Of a stretch of 62,000 bases of DNA, positions 27,601 to 36,703 are shown piece by piece. A model generated the notes under the pieces. That model made no database searches. It worked only from the letters and a program-made list of their open reading frames with translations, and had not been told where the DNA came from. The stretch's first letter is position 1, and every line of letters begins with the position of its first letter. The stretch is from NCBI RefSeq assembly GCF_037975245.1, contig NC_092577.1, forward strand, positions 33,004,398 through 33,066,397. Reading direction: 5' to 3'. The DNA is from Apostichopus japonicus (Eukaryota > Echinodermata > Holothuroidea > Aspidochirotida > Stichopodidae). The position numbers and the translations under genes are program-made.

Positions 27601-30600
27601 AAAAAGCCTGCTGCTTGTCCACAAAAAAGGGCTGCTGGTTGGCTATGCAGAAATCCTGTAGATTGGTTACACAAATAGCCTGTGCAGGGTGGCAACACAG
27701 CAGGTTAACAAGTTAGCTAAAATAACAATAAAAAGGACTGTAAATTGGCTACACCAATAGACCCCGGGTTGGCCAAACAGAAAGGTTGGCTTGCCAAGAA
27801 CCTTGTCTATGCAAAAAGCCTGTAGTAGCTTCCAACACAATAACTTCTGTGTGGTTACACTTAACAATACTTTTTGGTGGGTTATGTTAACCTTTAATTA
27901 AGTTTTAAATAGACTATGTAGCTAACTTTGTCCAAAGGAAGTTAACTGTGAGTAGCATTTGAAAAACTAGCTAGAGCTGTAGAAGTTAATGTTGCATTAT
28001 TCTTTGACACTTCGATTGCTTCTATAGGTTTATACTAGAGGGGGAGGGAGAGAAGGGAAGTGGAGGGGGGGTGATTTTCATTGTTACTCCTGTGATCATA
28101 CCCCTTGCCCAGCACTTGAAACACAGACAGTTTTATTTACTGTTTTTAACCATTACTCTCAGCTAGGTTCCCGTTATACCTCTTATCAGATAATGGAGTT
28201 ATTTTTGTCATTCTGCGCTGTCAACAACCCGTTTATCATGGCCTCTCCGTTTAAAAACATTCTCCGGTCTTTTAGTTTGTTTGTGTAATAAGAGATAAGC
28301 TGGGAACAGCAGTGAACTTTGAATGGAAAAAAGAAATAACTTTGGTAACCCCTGGAGCGATTAAACTGCTCAGCAGACCAGAGCTGGATTTCTTTTTCAT
28401 TAATGGTAACTGCTTTTATTTGTTATCTCTGTTTATTTTGTAGGTTCTGTAATGATATTCAGATGTCCCTCTGTGGAGGACTGGAGATGGAAATTGGAGA
28501 GGTCCCTATGGGTGAGTAATCTGACTCTAATAGGCGAATAACAAAGGATCAGAGGCTTTGTTACAAAATACAAACAAACGATAGTCATTGTCTCTGAAGC
28601 CCAAATGGGATGTATTGTTTGACATCTGCTTCTTTAAGAGGATTATGATCCCCATGGCACAGAAAAATGAAAATGAATTTCACTTTTCTTTCATCTCTGC
28701 CAAATGTTCCATTCATCCAATTTTTTTTGGATTATTCAACATTTTGAGAATAACAAGAAGTAAAATGTGAAAACTGATCATGTTTTTGTTTTTTCAAGTC
28801 TGCATTGTGAAAAGCAAAAATGTAAACATTCCTAAAAGACTCTTTGGGGAAAATAGGAATTGTCATTAAGGGTGAGGTTTATTGTTAACAAAATGCACCA
28901 CCACATTTGTTGAGAAGGAATGCCTGGCAGAGTTCATAGGATAAGTAGGGCACTAGTAACATATGGGTAAGCGATGTTTCAAAAAGTGGTTTATTTCTAT
29001 GGTTGTTCAATTTTAGGAATCAAAGTGCATCTTCTTGAATATTTTAGGACTGGACGTTGCCCCTCACCCCCCCAATCCCATCATACACTAGCGCGTGGTG
29101 GCCAGTTGGCTATGGCGTCGGACTCGTGATCCAAGGATTGCTGCTTCGATTCATGCCTAGTTCATTACGTTGTGTCCTTGGGCAAGATGCTTAAATATCT
29201 CACTTGCCTCTCTCCACCCAGGGGTTAAATGGGTACCTGTGAGGTAACTTGTCATCATTGGGCGCAGTATATAACTGCTGCCGACTGGAGGGATTGTCTC
29301 AGGGACAGGTTATCATTGACCAGGGGTAATATAACGTCTGTAAAGCGCTTTGAGACCTATTGCTGGTGTTAAGCGCTATATAAAAATACACCCCTGTCTC
29401 TTTTATGTACTTAGCCACTTGCAGAAGATTAAGTAAATTTCAAATTACCCCGTGGGAGATGCTAACTCACTATCTCATTCTCCTCCTTCCATTCTCAGAT
29501 AAATTCAACCAGCACATCATCTCCTTTGACAAATTTTCCAGCGACCCTATCATCTTGAGTAATCCTAACCTGGTAGTCAGGATAGGAGGTAAATTTTACA
29601 CGTGGCAGGTAGCAGGGCCGATATTAATGTCCATGTTGGCCTTCCAGAGACCTCTGCCGGACCAAACCGTCACTAGTTTGATGAAGGACCAGAGACAGGA
29701 AGAGGGTGGTAGGAGAAGCTTTACAGAATGGCTCTGGCCCAGGAAGATGGGATCCCCCCGGAAGGTGAGAACTTAAGAAGGGATATATTGCAGTAACTCT
29801 TAAAATTCACTGTCTTAAGAATAACATATCTGGCAAATCTGCATGTTTAGGTCAAATTTACATTCTAACAGCATGTTTTTAGCATGAAGATGAAAAAAAA
29901 AATGGAAATTTGATGAACATTTATGAACATTCTGGCAACAGCAGAGTGAGTTATGCCAGTTTTGGTTTTCTTTATAATGTACAAATCATTTATCCATTAG
30001 GGGAGGGGGTGGGGTTGAAGAAACATGTTGCGTAGTGATGAGATTTCTAACTTCACAAACATTCTAAATGCATCCATGTTTGTAAATACGAAACCCATGT
30101 TTTTAGATCTTTAAGAGAGAACGAAGAGTAAGAGAGCATTGTAGAATTCTCATCTATGACTTGCATTTCCGTTTCTCCTCGACTATCAGGGAGAAGTTTC
30201 AGAAGAACAGATGGAAGGGCGGATATCGGAAGGTTCATCCAAAGATGAGGTTGTTGTGAACTTAGAGGACGAAGTCAAACAGGAGTAAGTTGTCTACAGA
30301 GAGTTAAACGACCGTAAATCACCTTATTGTCCCAGTCTGGCATAAGTCCAAGGAAATATCCAAAGCAAAACACATGTCCACTAATGAAGGAATACCTTCG
30401 TGTACGTCCTTCACCTGCAAGAACATTTCGTATGGATATTTTACTAGCCTAGATGTGTGCGTAATTGGGGTGACAGCTGGAAATGAAATTTCTATCAATA
30501 AATTTCCATGATAATGTGTACGAATGAGATGGTAATGCATATGCATATTTTTAAAGTGAACCAAGGTGGGTGGTGTGTATCATACAGTGATTTGTGACTT

Positions 30601-33600
30601 GGTGCCTCAGAGCAGTTTAATGATTTTGGCACTTCATGAATGCCATTGATTGTTTATTGATTTATCGATTGATTGCTCGATTATATAGAGATTAGTAGTG
30701 AACATGACTACTGTTAAAATGCATTCAAAGTTCAGAATAATTTCATACAGTCTAAGCTCGCCTTGTGGGTGTTGTTTTGTAAAGAATAATAAGTTTTGGT
30801 CAATTGTGACATAGAGCAAATCATAATTGTATAGCTGTTCTAAAGCTTTGCATCAGTGATTCAGGAGTCGCATATGCTCAGTTGTCTGACAAGTTTGAAA
30901 CTATAAATCATTCAGCAAACGAGAACAAACAGGTCGACCTACTCCCAATCGGAAGACGTAAGTTAATCCTCTCTCCCCTTGTTCGTCCTTAGCTCTGCGG
31001 AAATCAAGGAAGACTGTGAAGACGGGAGTGTCAGTGGCCAGGTTAAGGACATCTTGCAAGGTGTGGAACATCAGCGCCAGGCGACTGCCAGTCCAGAACG
31101 ATACAAGAAAAGTATCCGACTGTCTTCAGAAGAACTCGTAAGTAGTTTGATTTGCTACGTTTTTGTACAAAACTGCTTAGCTCTCCTATAGATGGAGAGA
31201 GACATAGGTCCATTTTAAAATAAAACAGAGACAAATAGGTTGTACCTATCCTTATGGCCAAGATCCTCTTGTCCAAAATTGATAGGTACCCCATTCAAGT
31301 GCAACATCTAGGTAAGGTACTTTTATGACTTAATGAGTTTGTTCAGGGAGTTTTTCTACTTGCTAAGCCCACAAGGGTGTTTTTCTTAGATCAATTACTA
31401 TCACATCTGTTATTTCTTATATATTTGACTTATTCATTTGTACCGTGAAGAAGCAAATAAATGACATGAAATGATTTTAGCAATTTCATATATATAGTAC
31501 TTTTCATTTCTGCATCGTTTACTCATGTAAAAGACTGGTGTGTCGGTGAATAATTTATAAGTTGTCACAAATACAGTACCACTCAATTTGGTCAAATTTG
31601 CTATTATACATATGCACAGATGTGTAGCAATTTTCACTCACAGCATAATTGTTTTTTCTCTTTTAGTATTTCACAAGAAGTAAAATTGTGAACATTAAAT
31701 TACCTCCTGTATGTGACCCTAATTCAACAGACTAAAAATAGACGTGTTGTTAATGTTGGGGCATACACATGGAGACATCTAGTTTCAAGGACATCCATTT
31801 GCCTGAAAAGCCCGATCCTACATATTTTACGATCGCTAGCTCCCCATTTTGCTCAGGTATTTTCAGCAGAACAGCCCAAAATATAGTATATTTTCACATT
31901 TTCTTTGCAGAAAAAGTTGAATTTGAAGCCTGGTCCTAACCATGTGTGTTTCTCCGTCACTACCCGTTACCAGGGCACCACACAATGTCAGGCTACCATA
32001 TATCTCTGGCGTTACGACAGTAAAATTATCGTGTCTGACATAGACGGCACCATCACAAAGTAAGTCAGATTCGTAGCAATCCTTGCATATTGGGTTGCGG
32101 CAGTGTTCAATGTTTTCTTTAATATATAAAAATAATAAGAATATAATAATAATAACTAGTCTTATATAGTGCAGACTCAAAAGTTGTTCAATGCGCTTAA
32201 CTGGTGCTGAAGGTGCAAAAACTAATAAAGTTGAGAGATGAGAAAGTTTTAAGACAATGCCTGAAGTGAATAATAGAATCCAAAGACCTAAGTTCAACCG
32301 GGAGGGGGGTGTTCCATAAACGTGGTGCAGCATTCAGAAAGCTACGGTCACCGAAAGATCTTGTAAATGACATTGGAACCTGAAGTTGAAATTGATAATG
32401 CGAACGTATTGTTCTACATTAAGCGAAATTAATGTAGGTTGGGGTACCAGTTTTAATGGCACGAAAAGCTAGAATGAGGATTTTGTAATCAATAGTTGGA
32501 GTCTCATTGGAAACAAATGTATTTCTTCCAGTATAGGAGTGATGGGGAAATATCAGATAATTGATATCAGATAATTAATACCAGATAATTGATATCAGAT
32601 AATTGATTGTTCTTACTAAACTACCCTTCTTTTTTCAGCTGTTCACATATGCATTTGTTAAAATCACCTCATTTAGAAAATTCGACGCCCCCCCCAAATA
32701 AAAATACCCTATCATTTTCTTGCTGATAGCATGATGCAGTTCTCACTTACAGGAGCAAAAAATCACATAGATTTTTGGAATCGATTAACTTTTGCATCGG
32801 CAATAAGCCCCTGAAAATATCTCCTCTCCCGTTCAAATCTGTTAATTTCTCAGTCAACTCTGCGAAAGTTTAGATTTCCCTCAAAGAACTTTGGATGTGG
32901 ATTAAACATCTCTCGTTTATACGTGTTCAGGTCAGACGTCTTCGGTCAAATCCTTCCGGTCATCGGCAAGGACTGGACGCACTCGGGGGTCGCGAAGCTC
33001 TACGACGCCCTCAAGAAGAACGGTTACGAGTTCGCCTTCCTCTCGGCGAGAGCTATCGGCCAGTCTAAGGTTACCAAAGATTACCTGAAAGGAATATGCC
33101 AAGATTCCCTCTCCCTTCCAGATGGCCCTCTCCTATTAAATCCAAGTTCATTACTTAGGGCATTACACAGGTAAGCACTTTGATGTTATGGTGTAAGTGT
33201 AATCTTAAGTGATGATTATCATTCTGAAGTCTGTATTTTGGTTCAAGTGAATGGAAACGGGAATGGGGTTGGGGGTGGGGAGAAGGCGTAAGGATAATTT
33301 GTGTGGAAAGCCTGCCACCTGCTTATTTTTTTATTTGGGAGGGGGGGGAGGTGGAACCTTGGTTGTGAGGATAACGTAGTGTACTGGATAACTGGTATTT
33401 CAGTTAATCATTTGGTTAGGGAACCTGTTGGGAATCTGGCATGGCTGAGGTGTGGGGGGGAGGGGTGGAAGGGGGATTAGAAGTCTAGTAGCAGTGGCCA
33501 GTACTAAATGTCAGAGAATTTATTTTGATATAAGGATTTCAATTTAATACTGTGACATTATCTGAGCAGTAGTGAGTCCTGGTTTTCCAGCACCTTAGAA

Positions 33601-36516
33601 ATATTTCTGTCAGCTTAAGTTAGTATTTGAGCCAAACGTTTACACTACCATCCTCTGGAGGAGGAAGAGGAGTGGGGGAGTGGGGGGGGGGGCTGTGAGG
33701 ATGAATCGGGTTGTTTTTGTAGTAAATGTTACAAAAAAACATGACACTTGGGTACAATGTTGGCATAGTTTCTGTTTTCCTGTTCGGTAGAAAGTTTTCT
33801 CACCATGACCTATGGTCAACATAAATGGAGGAGGTTAACAGCAATGTATACACACTTGTAAATGTATGTGTGTGTGCATGTAAACATTGGTCATACTGGG
33901 CATGGTTGTCATGTTGGTGGCCCCTTGCAGCACTGTGTGGTAGGCTTTCCCACTATCGATCTACTCATGGTGTATCATGTCTACCTGTATCTACTTATGG
34001 TGTTTTATGTCTACCTCTCACTACCATATCTACTCAAAATGGTGTTTTATGTCTACCTCTCACTAGTGTATCTACTTATCATGGTGTTTCATGTCTACCT
34101 GAATCTACTCATGGTGTTTTATGTCTACCTCTCACTACTGTATCTACCCATCATGGTGTTTCATGTCTACCTGTATCTACTCATGGTGTTTTATGTCTAC
34201 CTCTCCTTGTTTATAACCACCAGGGAAGTCATCATCAAGAAACCAGAAGAGTTTAAAATCCGCTGCTTGAAAGACATCCAGTCTTTGTTCCCATCGGACG
34301 ATAAAGGCAGTCCTTTCTATGCAGGATTCGGAAATCGAATCAACGTAAGGGCCCCATTATATTAACCTTTCTTAAAACTTGTAAATACATAGCATGTATG
34401 TATGTGTTTGTGTGTATGGGTGGGCGTTTGTATGTATGCGTGCATATGTGTATGAAAGTACGTATGCGTGCATGTATGTATGTATGTATAGAAGGGTGGC
34501 TGCCTACCTCCACCTGCACCTCTGTGATTGTGGCCATTGCTATAATCCTGTGTGTTCGCTACTGAACTTTCTGCATTTTTCAAACTTGGCCGTTTGCATC
34601 ATAGTATGCCCATGTACTTTCCTCATTCCCTCATTTCAAGCTAGTGAATAAAAATTTGTAGGGAATAATTTAGTCTTTAAATTTTGTGTAGCACTTTCAA
34701 ATGCTATGAAGGTTTCCCCCCCCCCCCCCCAATTGAATACTTTAGTTCCTGTGTAGATAACCGCTATATATCGTTACACTTGTATAGCAACTGGCCCTTT
34801 TTGTATAACAATGTTTTTCGATGCGAAACTGGATAAGTTATTCTCGGTCTATGCTCGAGTGAGTGACCTTCATATTTTTTAACCTCTTCGGATTTCTTGA
34901 CTTCTGCAATATTCTATATGTCTAGTCAGGAAATGATTTTCTTTTCTTGTAAATCAAAAGGTTTGATCTACATAACTATTTCTCACATGCCAGTAAATTT
35001 TATTTAATGACATTCTGGACTTGAGCTAAGTAGTATCATTCTCTATTGGCACTCTTAATCTCACTAAATAGTTTCTGTCATCTTTGGCTTGCTCTACTCA
35101 TCTGAATAGGGCGCTCAAGGTTGTGTTTAAGACTTTTAGCTCTATTAGCAAAAATAAGCTTTGACAAACTAAAGTGTCGCCTCCGCTCTGATCTTTCCTT
35201 TCATATCTTTATTTTTTCAAATTTATTCTCCTTACTTTCTTATTTTGTGCCTTTTTGGAGCACTTAAAAAGCAAGCTTTCGCAACCCTAACTATTTCCCT
35301 TTTTCTTGGGGTTTGTTTCACAGGACACCTGGGCATATCGTGCAGTTGGAATTCCATCAGCTCGTGTCTTCACTATCAACCCTCAGGGGAAAGTCACCCA
35401 CGAATTCACCAAATCCTTCCAGACTTCGTAAGTACATCTTTGAAAGCTACCCGAACGGCTGTCGGAAATCCTCCGCTTGTCCATTTGTTAAAGATCGTCA
35501 AAAGTACGCCGTCATGGCATCAAATATTTTCTAAGCAAAGTGTGAAGGAAAAATGAAATGTGTCGAAAAGTTGGGATGCTGAGGGGGACTGCAGCATTCT
35601 GCAGCCAGGCTGCGTGGGATGTAAGCTCCGGTGCTCTGTAGGTATCTCACAATAGGCACTGCCGGTCTGCAGTCTCTGTTGTTAGATCCTGAGTCAGCCT
35701 TGCTGCAGGGGATATTGCAGCTGTCTGTTTGCCGCCTTACATGATTCTAGAGAACATGAACATGTCTCGATGCTGAGGGGGCTGCAGCATTCTGCAGCCG
35801 TCTCGATGCTGAGGGGGCTGCAGCCTTCTGCAGCCATGCTGTGTGGGATGTAAGCTCCGGTGCTCTGCAGGTATCGCACAGTAGGCACTGCAGGTCTGCA
35901 GTCTCTGTTGTTAGATCCTGAGTCAGCCTTGCTGCAGGGGATTTTGCAGCTGTCTGTTTGCCGCCTTACATGATTCTAGAGAACATGAACATGTCTCGAT
36001 GCTGAGGGGGCTGCAGCATTCTGCAGCCAGGCTGCGTGGGATGTAAGCTTTGGTGCTCTGCAGGTATCGCACTATAGGCACTGCCGGTCTGCAGACTCTG
36101 TCTTTTGATCCTGCGTCAGCCTCGCTGCAGGGGATGTTGCAGCTGCTGCAGCTATCTGATTGCCGCCTTACATGATTCTAGAGAACATGTCTCTGTCGAA
36201 GAGCTGAGTAAACACTAGAAAGGTTGAGTAACATTGATATCGAGGAGAAACATAACTAGTTTGAATTATCCCAGTAGTAAAACTGCGATCGTTTTTTCGT
36301 CAAACCTTTTCCTTCTCTCTCCATTTTGAGTCTTTGAAACTTTTCTCTTCTCCTCACAACAGATATCCCAGGCTAAGGGACTTGACGGATCAACTGTTTC
36401 CACCGATAGACCGAAGAGACAGAGTGACCCTGGTCGAGCCCGGTCAGTACAGTAACTTTACCTACTGGCGACAGCCACTGCCAGAAATTAACGTGGACGC
36501 CATCGTTAAAAAGTAG
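15467..36516 (+). CDS. LPIN: Lipin, Mg2+-dependent phosphatidate phosphatase (15 coding exons, complete)
   Basis: Lipin dephosphorylates phosphatidic acid to diacylglycerol at the endoplasmic reticulum, the penultimate step of triacylglycerol synthesis. In the nucleus it co-regulates lipid-metabolism genes. Joining the exons listed below gives 2883 bases: 960 codons plus a TAG stop, with every exon phase compatible. N-LIP spans residues 1 to about 105 ([50 protein letters not shown]). A polybasic nuclear signal ([12 protein letters not shown]) is at 242-253. The YLDDL and DPEV block is at about 454-467. C-LIP is at about 690-935, with the HAD catalytic motif DIDGT at 748-752, SARAIG, and GNRIND across the exon 13/14 junction, so the enzyme should be active. 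The vertebrate co-activator motif LxxIL reads FGQIL (759-763). The length is close to other lipins (about 850-1000). The N-terminus resembles insect and other invertebrate lipins. The main uncertainty is undetected alternative exons in the 6.8-kb intron 4. Confidence 0.95.
16252..16347 (+). CDS. LPIN: Lipin coding exon 2
   Basis: Residues 61-92 complete the N-LIP core ([20 protein letters not shown], then EAFFVEE). The acceptor is AAAAG, weak in pyrimidines but placed by family homology. The donor is GTGCGT. Both ends are phase 0. Confidence 0.93.
16870..17654 (+). CDS. LPIN: Lipin coding exon 3 (nuclear signal exon)
   Basis: At 785 bp this is the largest exon, residues 93-354. It begins [15 protein letters not shown], matching the LATSP motif after N-LIP in the family. 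It then enters a low-complexity, Ser/Asp/Lys-rich region expected to be disordered and phosphorylated. The basic cluster KKRKRDVKR is the likely nuclear localisation signal. The tail has an acidic and serine-rich [13 protein letters not shown] stretch. It ends in phase 2 at a GTGAGA donor. Confidence 0.94.
17853..17991 (+). CDS. LPIN: Lipin coding exon 4
   Basis: Residues 354-400. [12 protein letters not shown] and the closing WNWGELPE are conserved lipin signatures; vertebrate lipins have PPTPKSDSEL and W-WG-LP. The Ser/Thr-Pro site here is a typical lipin phosphorylation motif. The acceptor is CAATTACAG and the donor GTGAGA. Confidence 0.93.
18574..18830. repeat. 21-bp tandem repeat array in lipin intron 4
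   Basis: About six close copies of a 21-bp unit (core TTTCTTAATGCATATGAA) are followed by degenerate units with GCATCACCTTG. Because 21 is a multiple of three, the array creates an apparent repetitive protein (FLNAYE...), which has no other support as coding. Confidence 0.9.
22741..23018 (-). mobile_element. TTAA-flanked MITE (piggyBac-like), copy 1
   Basis: The termini AGGCATTGAAGACTCGC and its near complement GGGAGTCTTCAATGCCT are inverted repeats. TTAA lies immediately outside both (22737-22740, 23019-23022), as in piggyBac-type targets. The interior (for example CCGACGGTAGCAAGC, GATGTCCATCGCTGCTA) recurs in reverse orientation at 43333-43687. There is no transposase. Strand is relative to the second copy. 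Confidence 0.78.
23166..23511. mobile_element. Element with about 65-bp imperfect inverted termini
   Basis: The left arm, from CCTGTCTCCAAACTACATCT at 23166 to about 23228, is inverted at 23445-23511 (AGTTTGGAGACAGG at the end) with scattered mismatches. The spacer is about 215 bp. This is a MITE-like or foldback structure. The target duplication is not resolved and the superfamily is unknown. Confidence 0.65.
24818..25035 (+). CDS. LPIN: Lipin coding exon 5
   Basis: Residues 401-473. A lysine/serine-rich linker leads into [20 protein letters not shown], the conserved lipin block (YLDDL...DPEVAALYFP in vertebrates). The acceptor is CTACTTTAG, the donor is GTATTG, and the end is in phase 2. 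Confidence 0.93.
25168..25292. repeat. G-rich (GGGAGGGGGTAGTAGGAGGG)n-like minisatellite in intron 5
   Basis: About 125 bp of purine-rich repeats on the plus strand (GGGAGG, GTAGTAGGAGGGTG units) lie 130 bp downstream of exon 5. Runs of three or more G in close spacing could form G-quadruplexes in RNA or DNA. Confidence 0.8.
25802..25924 (+). CDS. LPIN: Lipin coding exon 6
   Basis: Residues 473-514, a polar linker ([20 protein letters not shown], then [20 protein letters not shown]). SPQS-like and acidic segments precede the SLCGGL block, as in the family. The acceptor is TTCTATCCAG, the donor is GTCAGT, and it is phase 2 to phase 2. Confidence 0.88.
25925..28443 (+). other. Lipin intron 6 (2.5 kb) with tandem array
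   Basis: Besides the 24-bp array at 27177-27690, it contains poly-G tracts (26590-26600, 28040-28070) and no recognisable exon. Confidence 0.6.
27177..27690. repeat. 24-bp tandem repeat array (GGCTACACAAATAGCCTGTC unit)
   Basis: About 20 copies of a 24-bp unit with core TTGGCTACACAAATAGCC, drifting at both edges. Because 24 is a multiple of three, the minus strand carries a 141-codon frame of GYLCSQQT-like repeats and the plus strand a shorter one. Both are by-products of the repeat. GGCTA and TAGCC within each unit are complementary, so transcripts would form serial hairpins. Confidence 0.93.
28444..28511 (+). CDS. LPIN: Lipin coding exon 7
   Basis: A small 68-bp exon, residues 514-537. 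It encodes the conserved [13 protein letters not shown] block (SLCGGL in all lipins) that opens the middle M-Lip region. The acceptor is TTTTGTAG, the donor is GTGAGT, and the end is in phase 1. Confidence 0.93.
29091..29386 (+). repeat. tRNA-derived SINE
   Basis: An A-box-like TGGCCAGTTGG (29099-29109) is followed at tRNA spacing by a B-box-like TGCTTCGATTC (29142-29152). Then comes a body with GGGCAAGATGCTTAA and CAGGGACAGG segments, and a 3' end AAGCGCTATATAAAAATA. ATACAC occurs on both flanks (about 29083 and 29386) as a possible target duplication. The tail resembles the LINE 3' end at 49405-49430, suggesting mobilisation by that LINE family. It lies in lipin intron 7. Confidence 0.82.
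29499..29764 (+). CDS. LPIN: Lipin coding exon 8
   Basis: Residues 537-625. It contains [20 protein letters not shown] and a following [11 protein letters not shown] segment, aligned with PNLVV-I---YYNW and FQ--LP--TV of other lipins. It ends [12 protein letters not shown], equivalent to the aromatic/basic WWF-WR segment of vertebrates. The acceptor is CATTCTCAG, the donor is GTGAGA, and it ends in phase 0. Confidence 0.95.
30190..30284 (+). CDS. LPIN: Lipin coding exon 9
   Basis: Residues 626-657, an acidic linker ([20 protein letters not shown]) without strong conservation. It is supported by phase continuity, the acceptor GACTATCAG, and the donor GTAAGT, whose first bases would otherwise read into a TAA stop. 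Confidence 0.85.
30993..31137 (+). CDS. LPIN: Lipin coding exon 10
   Basis: Residues 657-705. The variable linker ends in [14 protein letters not shown], matching the lipin R-KKSLRLSS(D/E) motif just before C-LIP. The acceptor is TCGTCCTTAG, the donor is GTAAGT, and it ends in phase 0. Confidence 0.92.
31911..32059 (+). CDS. LPIN: Lipin coding exon 11 (catalytic DIDGT exon)
   Basis: Residues 706-755. [30 protein letters not shown] and DIDGTITK are the C-LIP core. Asp748 and Asp750 of DIDGT are the predicted nucleophile and acid/base of the haloacid-dehalogenase-type phosphatase. The acceptor is TTTCTTTGCAG and the donor GTAAGT. Confidence 0.97.
32128..32520 (-). repeat. LINE 3' fragment (CR1/L2-like reverse transcriptase C-terminus)
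   Basis: Read on the minus strand, this encodes [15 protein letters not shown] followed by [10 protein letters not shown] and [10 protein letters not shown]. This is the typical C-terminus of CR1/L2-type reverse transcriptases (AAP-LWN-LP...S---FK--LKT-LF). It is followed by AAGCGCATTGAAC, a TATATAAG motif and a (TTA)n tail. It is 5'-truncated and lies antisense in lipin intron 11. It is related to, but distinct from, the copy at 49186-49462. Confidence 0.8.
32556..32608. repeat. Short ATATCAGATAATTGAT tandem repeat
   Basis: About three to four copies of a 15-18 bp unit (GATAATTGATATCA) lie in lipin intron 11. The unit is partly palindromic. Confidence 0.75.
32931..33170 (+). CDS. LPIN: Lipin coding exon 12
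   Basis: Residues 755-835. [42 protein letters not shown] and [16 protein letters not shown] align along the C-LIP domain. The Ser of SARAIG is the HAD motif II position. FGQIL replaces LGQIL/LGHIL. After SARAIG, the vertebrate MADMTRGYLHWV is replaced by [12 protein letters not shown]. The exon is noticeably GC-rich for this window, as expected of coding DNA. The acceptor is GTGTTCAG and the donor GTAAGC. Confidence 0.97.
33171..34223 (+). other. Lipin intron 12
   Basis: Contains several poly-G tracts (33343-33351, 33457-33470, 33675-33695). Its last 250 bp are a tandem array that runs almost to the acceptor. No exon is recognised; the open frames across 33825-34365 read the array and run into exon 13 without a splice. 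Confidence 0.7.
33964..34207. repeat. Tandem array adjoining the exon 13 acceptor
   Basis: About seven units of roughly 30-36 bp built on CATGGTGTTTTATGTCTACC plus TCTCACTACTGTATCTAC. The last unit ends about 16 bases before the exon 13 acceptor, so the pyrimidine tract and likely branch region come from, or directly adjoin, the repeat. Confidence 0.9.
34224..34344 (+). CDS. LPIN: Lipin coding exon 13
   Basis: Residues 835-875. [19 protein letters not shown] and [11 protein letters not shown] match the conserved REVI-KKPE-FK---L-DI--LF and PFYA-FGNR blocks. KKPEEFK holds the likely HAD motif III lysine. The acceptor is AACCACCAG, the donor is GTAAGG, and it ends in phase 0. Confidence 0.96.
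35324..35427 (+). CDS. LPIN: Lipin coding exon 14
   Basis: Residues 876-910. It starts with Asp876, which completes the GNRIND motif (HAD motif IV), then [20 protein letters not shown] and GKVTHEF. The acceptor is TTTGTTTCACAG, the donor is GTAAGT, and it ends in phase 2. Confidence 0.96.
35569..36190. repeat. Three-unit minisatellite (about 200-230 bp period) in lipin intron 14
   Basis: Three head-to-tail copies of a GC-rich unit contain GCTGCAGCATTCTGCAGCC, GGTGCTCTGCAGGTATC, and CATGATTCTAGAGAACATG near 35739, 35968 and 36168. The middle unit has an extra copy of the roughly 36-bp GATGCTGAGGGGGCTGCAGC segment (35770-35830), which explains the 230- versus 200-bp spacing. Units are very similar, suggesting recent duplication. 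CTGCAG palindromes are frequent. Confidence 0.92.
36363..36516 (+). CDS. LPIN: Lipin coding exon 15 with stop
   Basis: Residues 910-960 and TAG at 36514-36516. [15 protein letters not shown] and [17 protein letters not shown] match the conserved lipin C-terminus (Y-RL-ELVD-VFP, F-YWR-P-P). This tail carries the Trp of the YWR motif implicated in membrane and co-activator function. The acceptor is CTCACAACAG. Confidence 0.96.
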
Positions 36517-36697
36517 GGAAGAAGAATTCTTTTTGAAGAGACGAGCAATGTCGGAAGTGAGTCCGATCGCGACATACCGGCACAGGATTTGAAAAAAAAA
36601 TCATTTTTAACACATCTTGCCATACTATGGATGAAAAATTATGATGATAAAAATAATAAGAAATGGCGAGAAGGAGGAGGCGGCGTACGGGAGATGG

Positions 36698-36703
36698 AAT
36701 AAA
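36698..36703 (+). promoter_or_regulatory. Candidate lipin polyadenylation signal
   Basis: AATAAA lies 182 bases after the lipin stop codon and is the first canonical hexamer downstream. Other hexamers occur further away (for example near 38932), so longer 3' UTRs are possible. Confidence 0.5.

Noticed and set aside
27177-27690. CRISPR-like array of regular repeats
   Set aside because: The units are contiguous tandem repeats without unique spacers, in a eukaryotic intron.
27273-27698. 141-codon minus-strand frame with GYLCSQQT repeats
   Set aside because: It is explained by the 24-bp intronic array; there is no start context, splice partner or family.
29091-29165. Genuine tRNA gene
   Set aside because: The A- and B-box-like motifs are degenerate, no acceptor stem closes, and the sequence continues into a SINE body.
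33825-34365. Two overlapping open frames of 143 and 167 codons
   Set aside because: They read the tandem array and run into lipin exon 13 without a splice. The lipin frame needs the acceptor at 34223.
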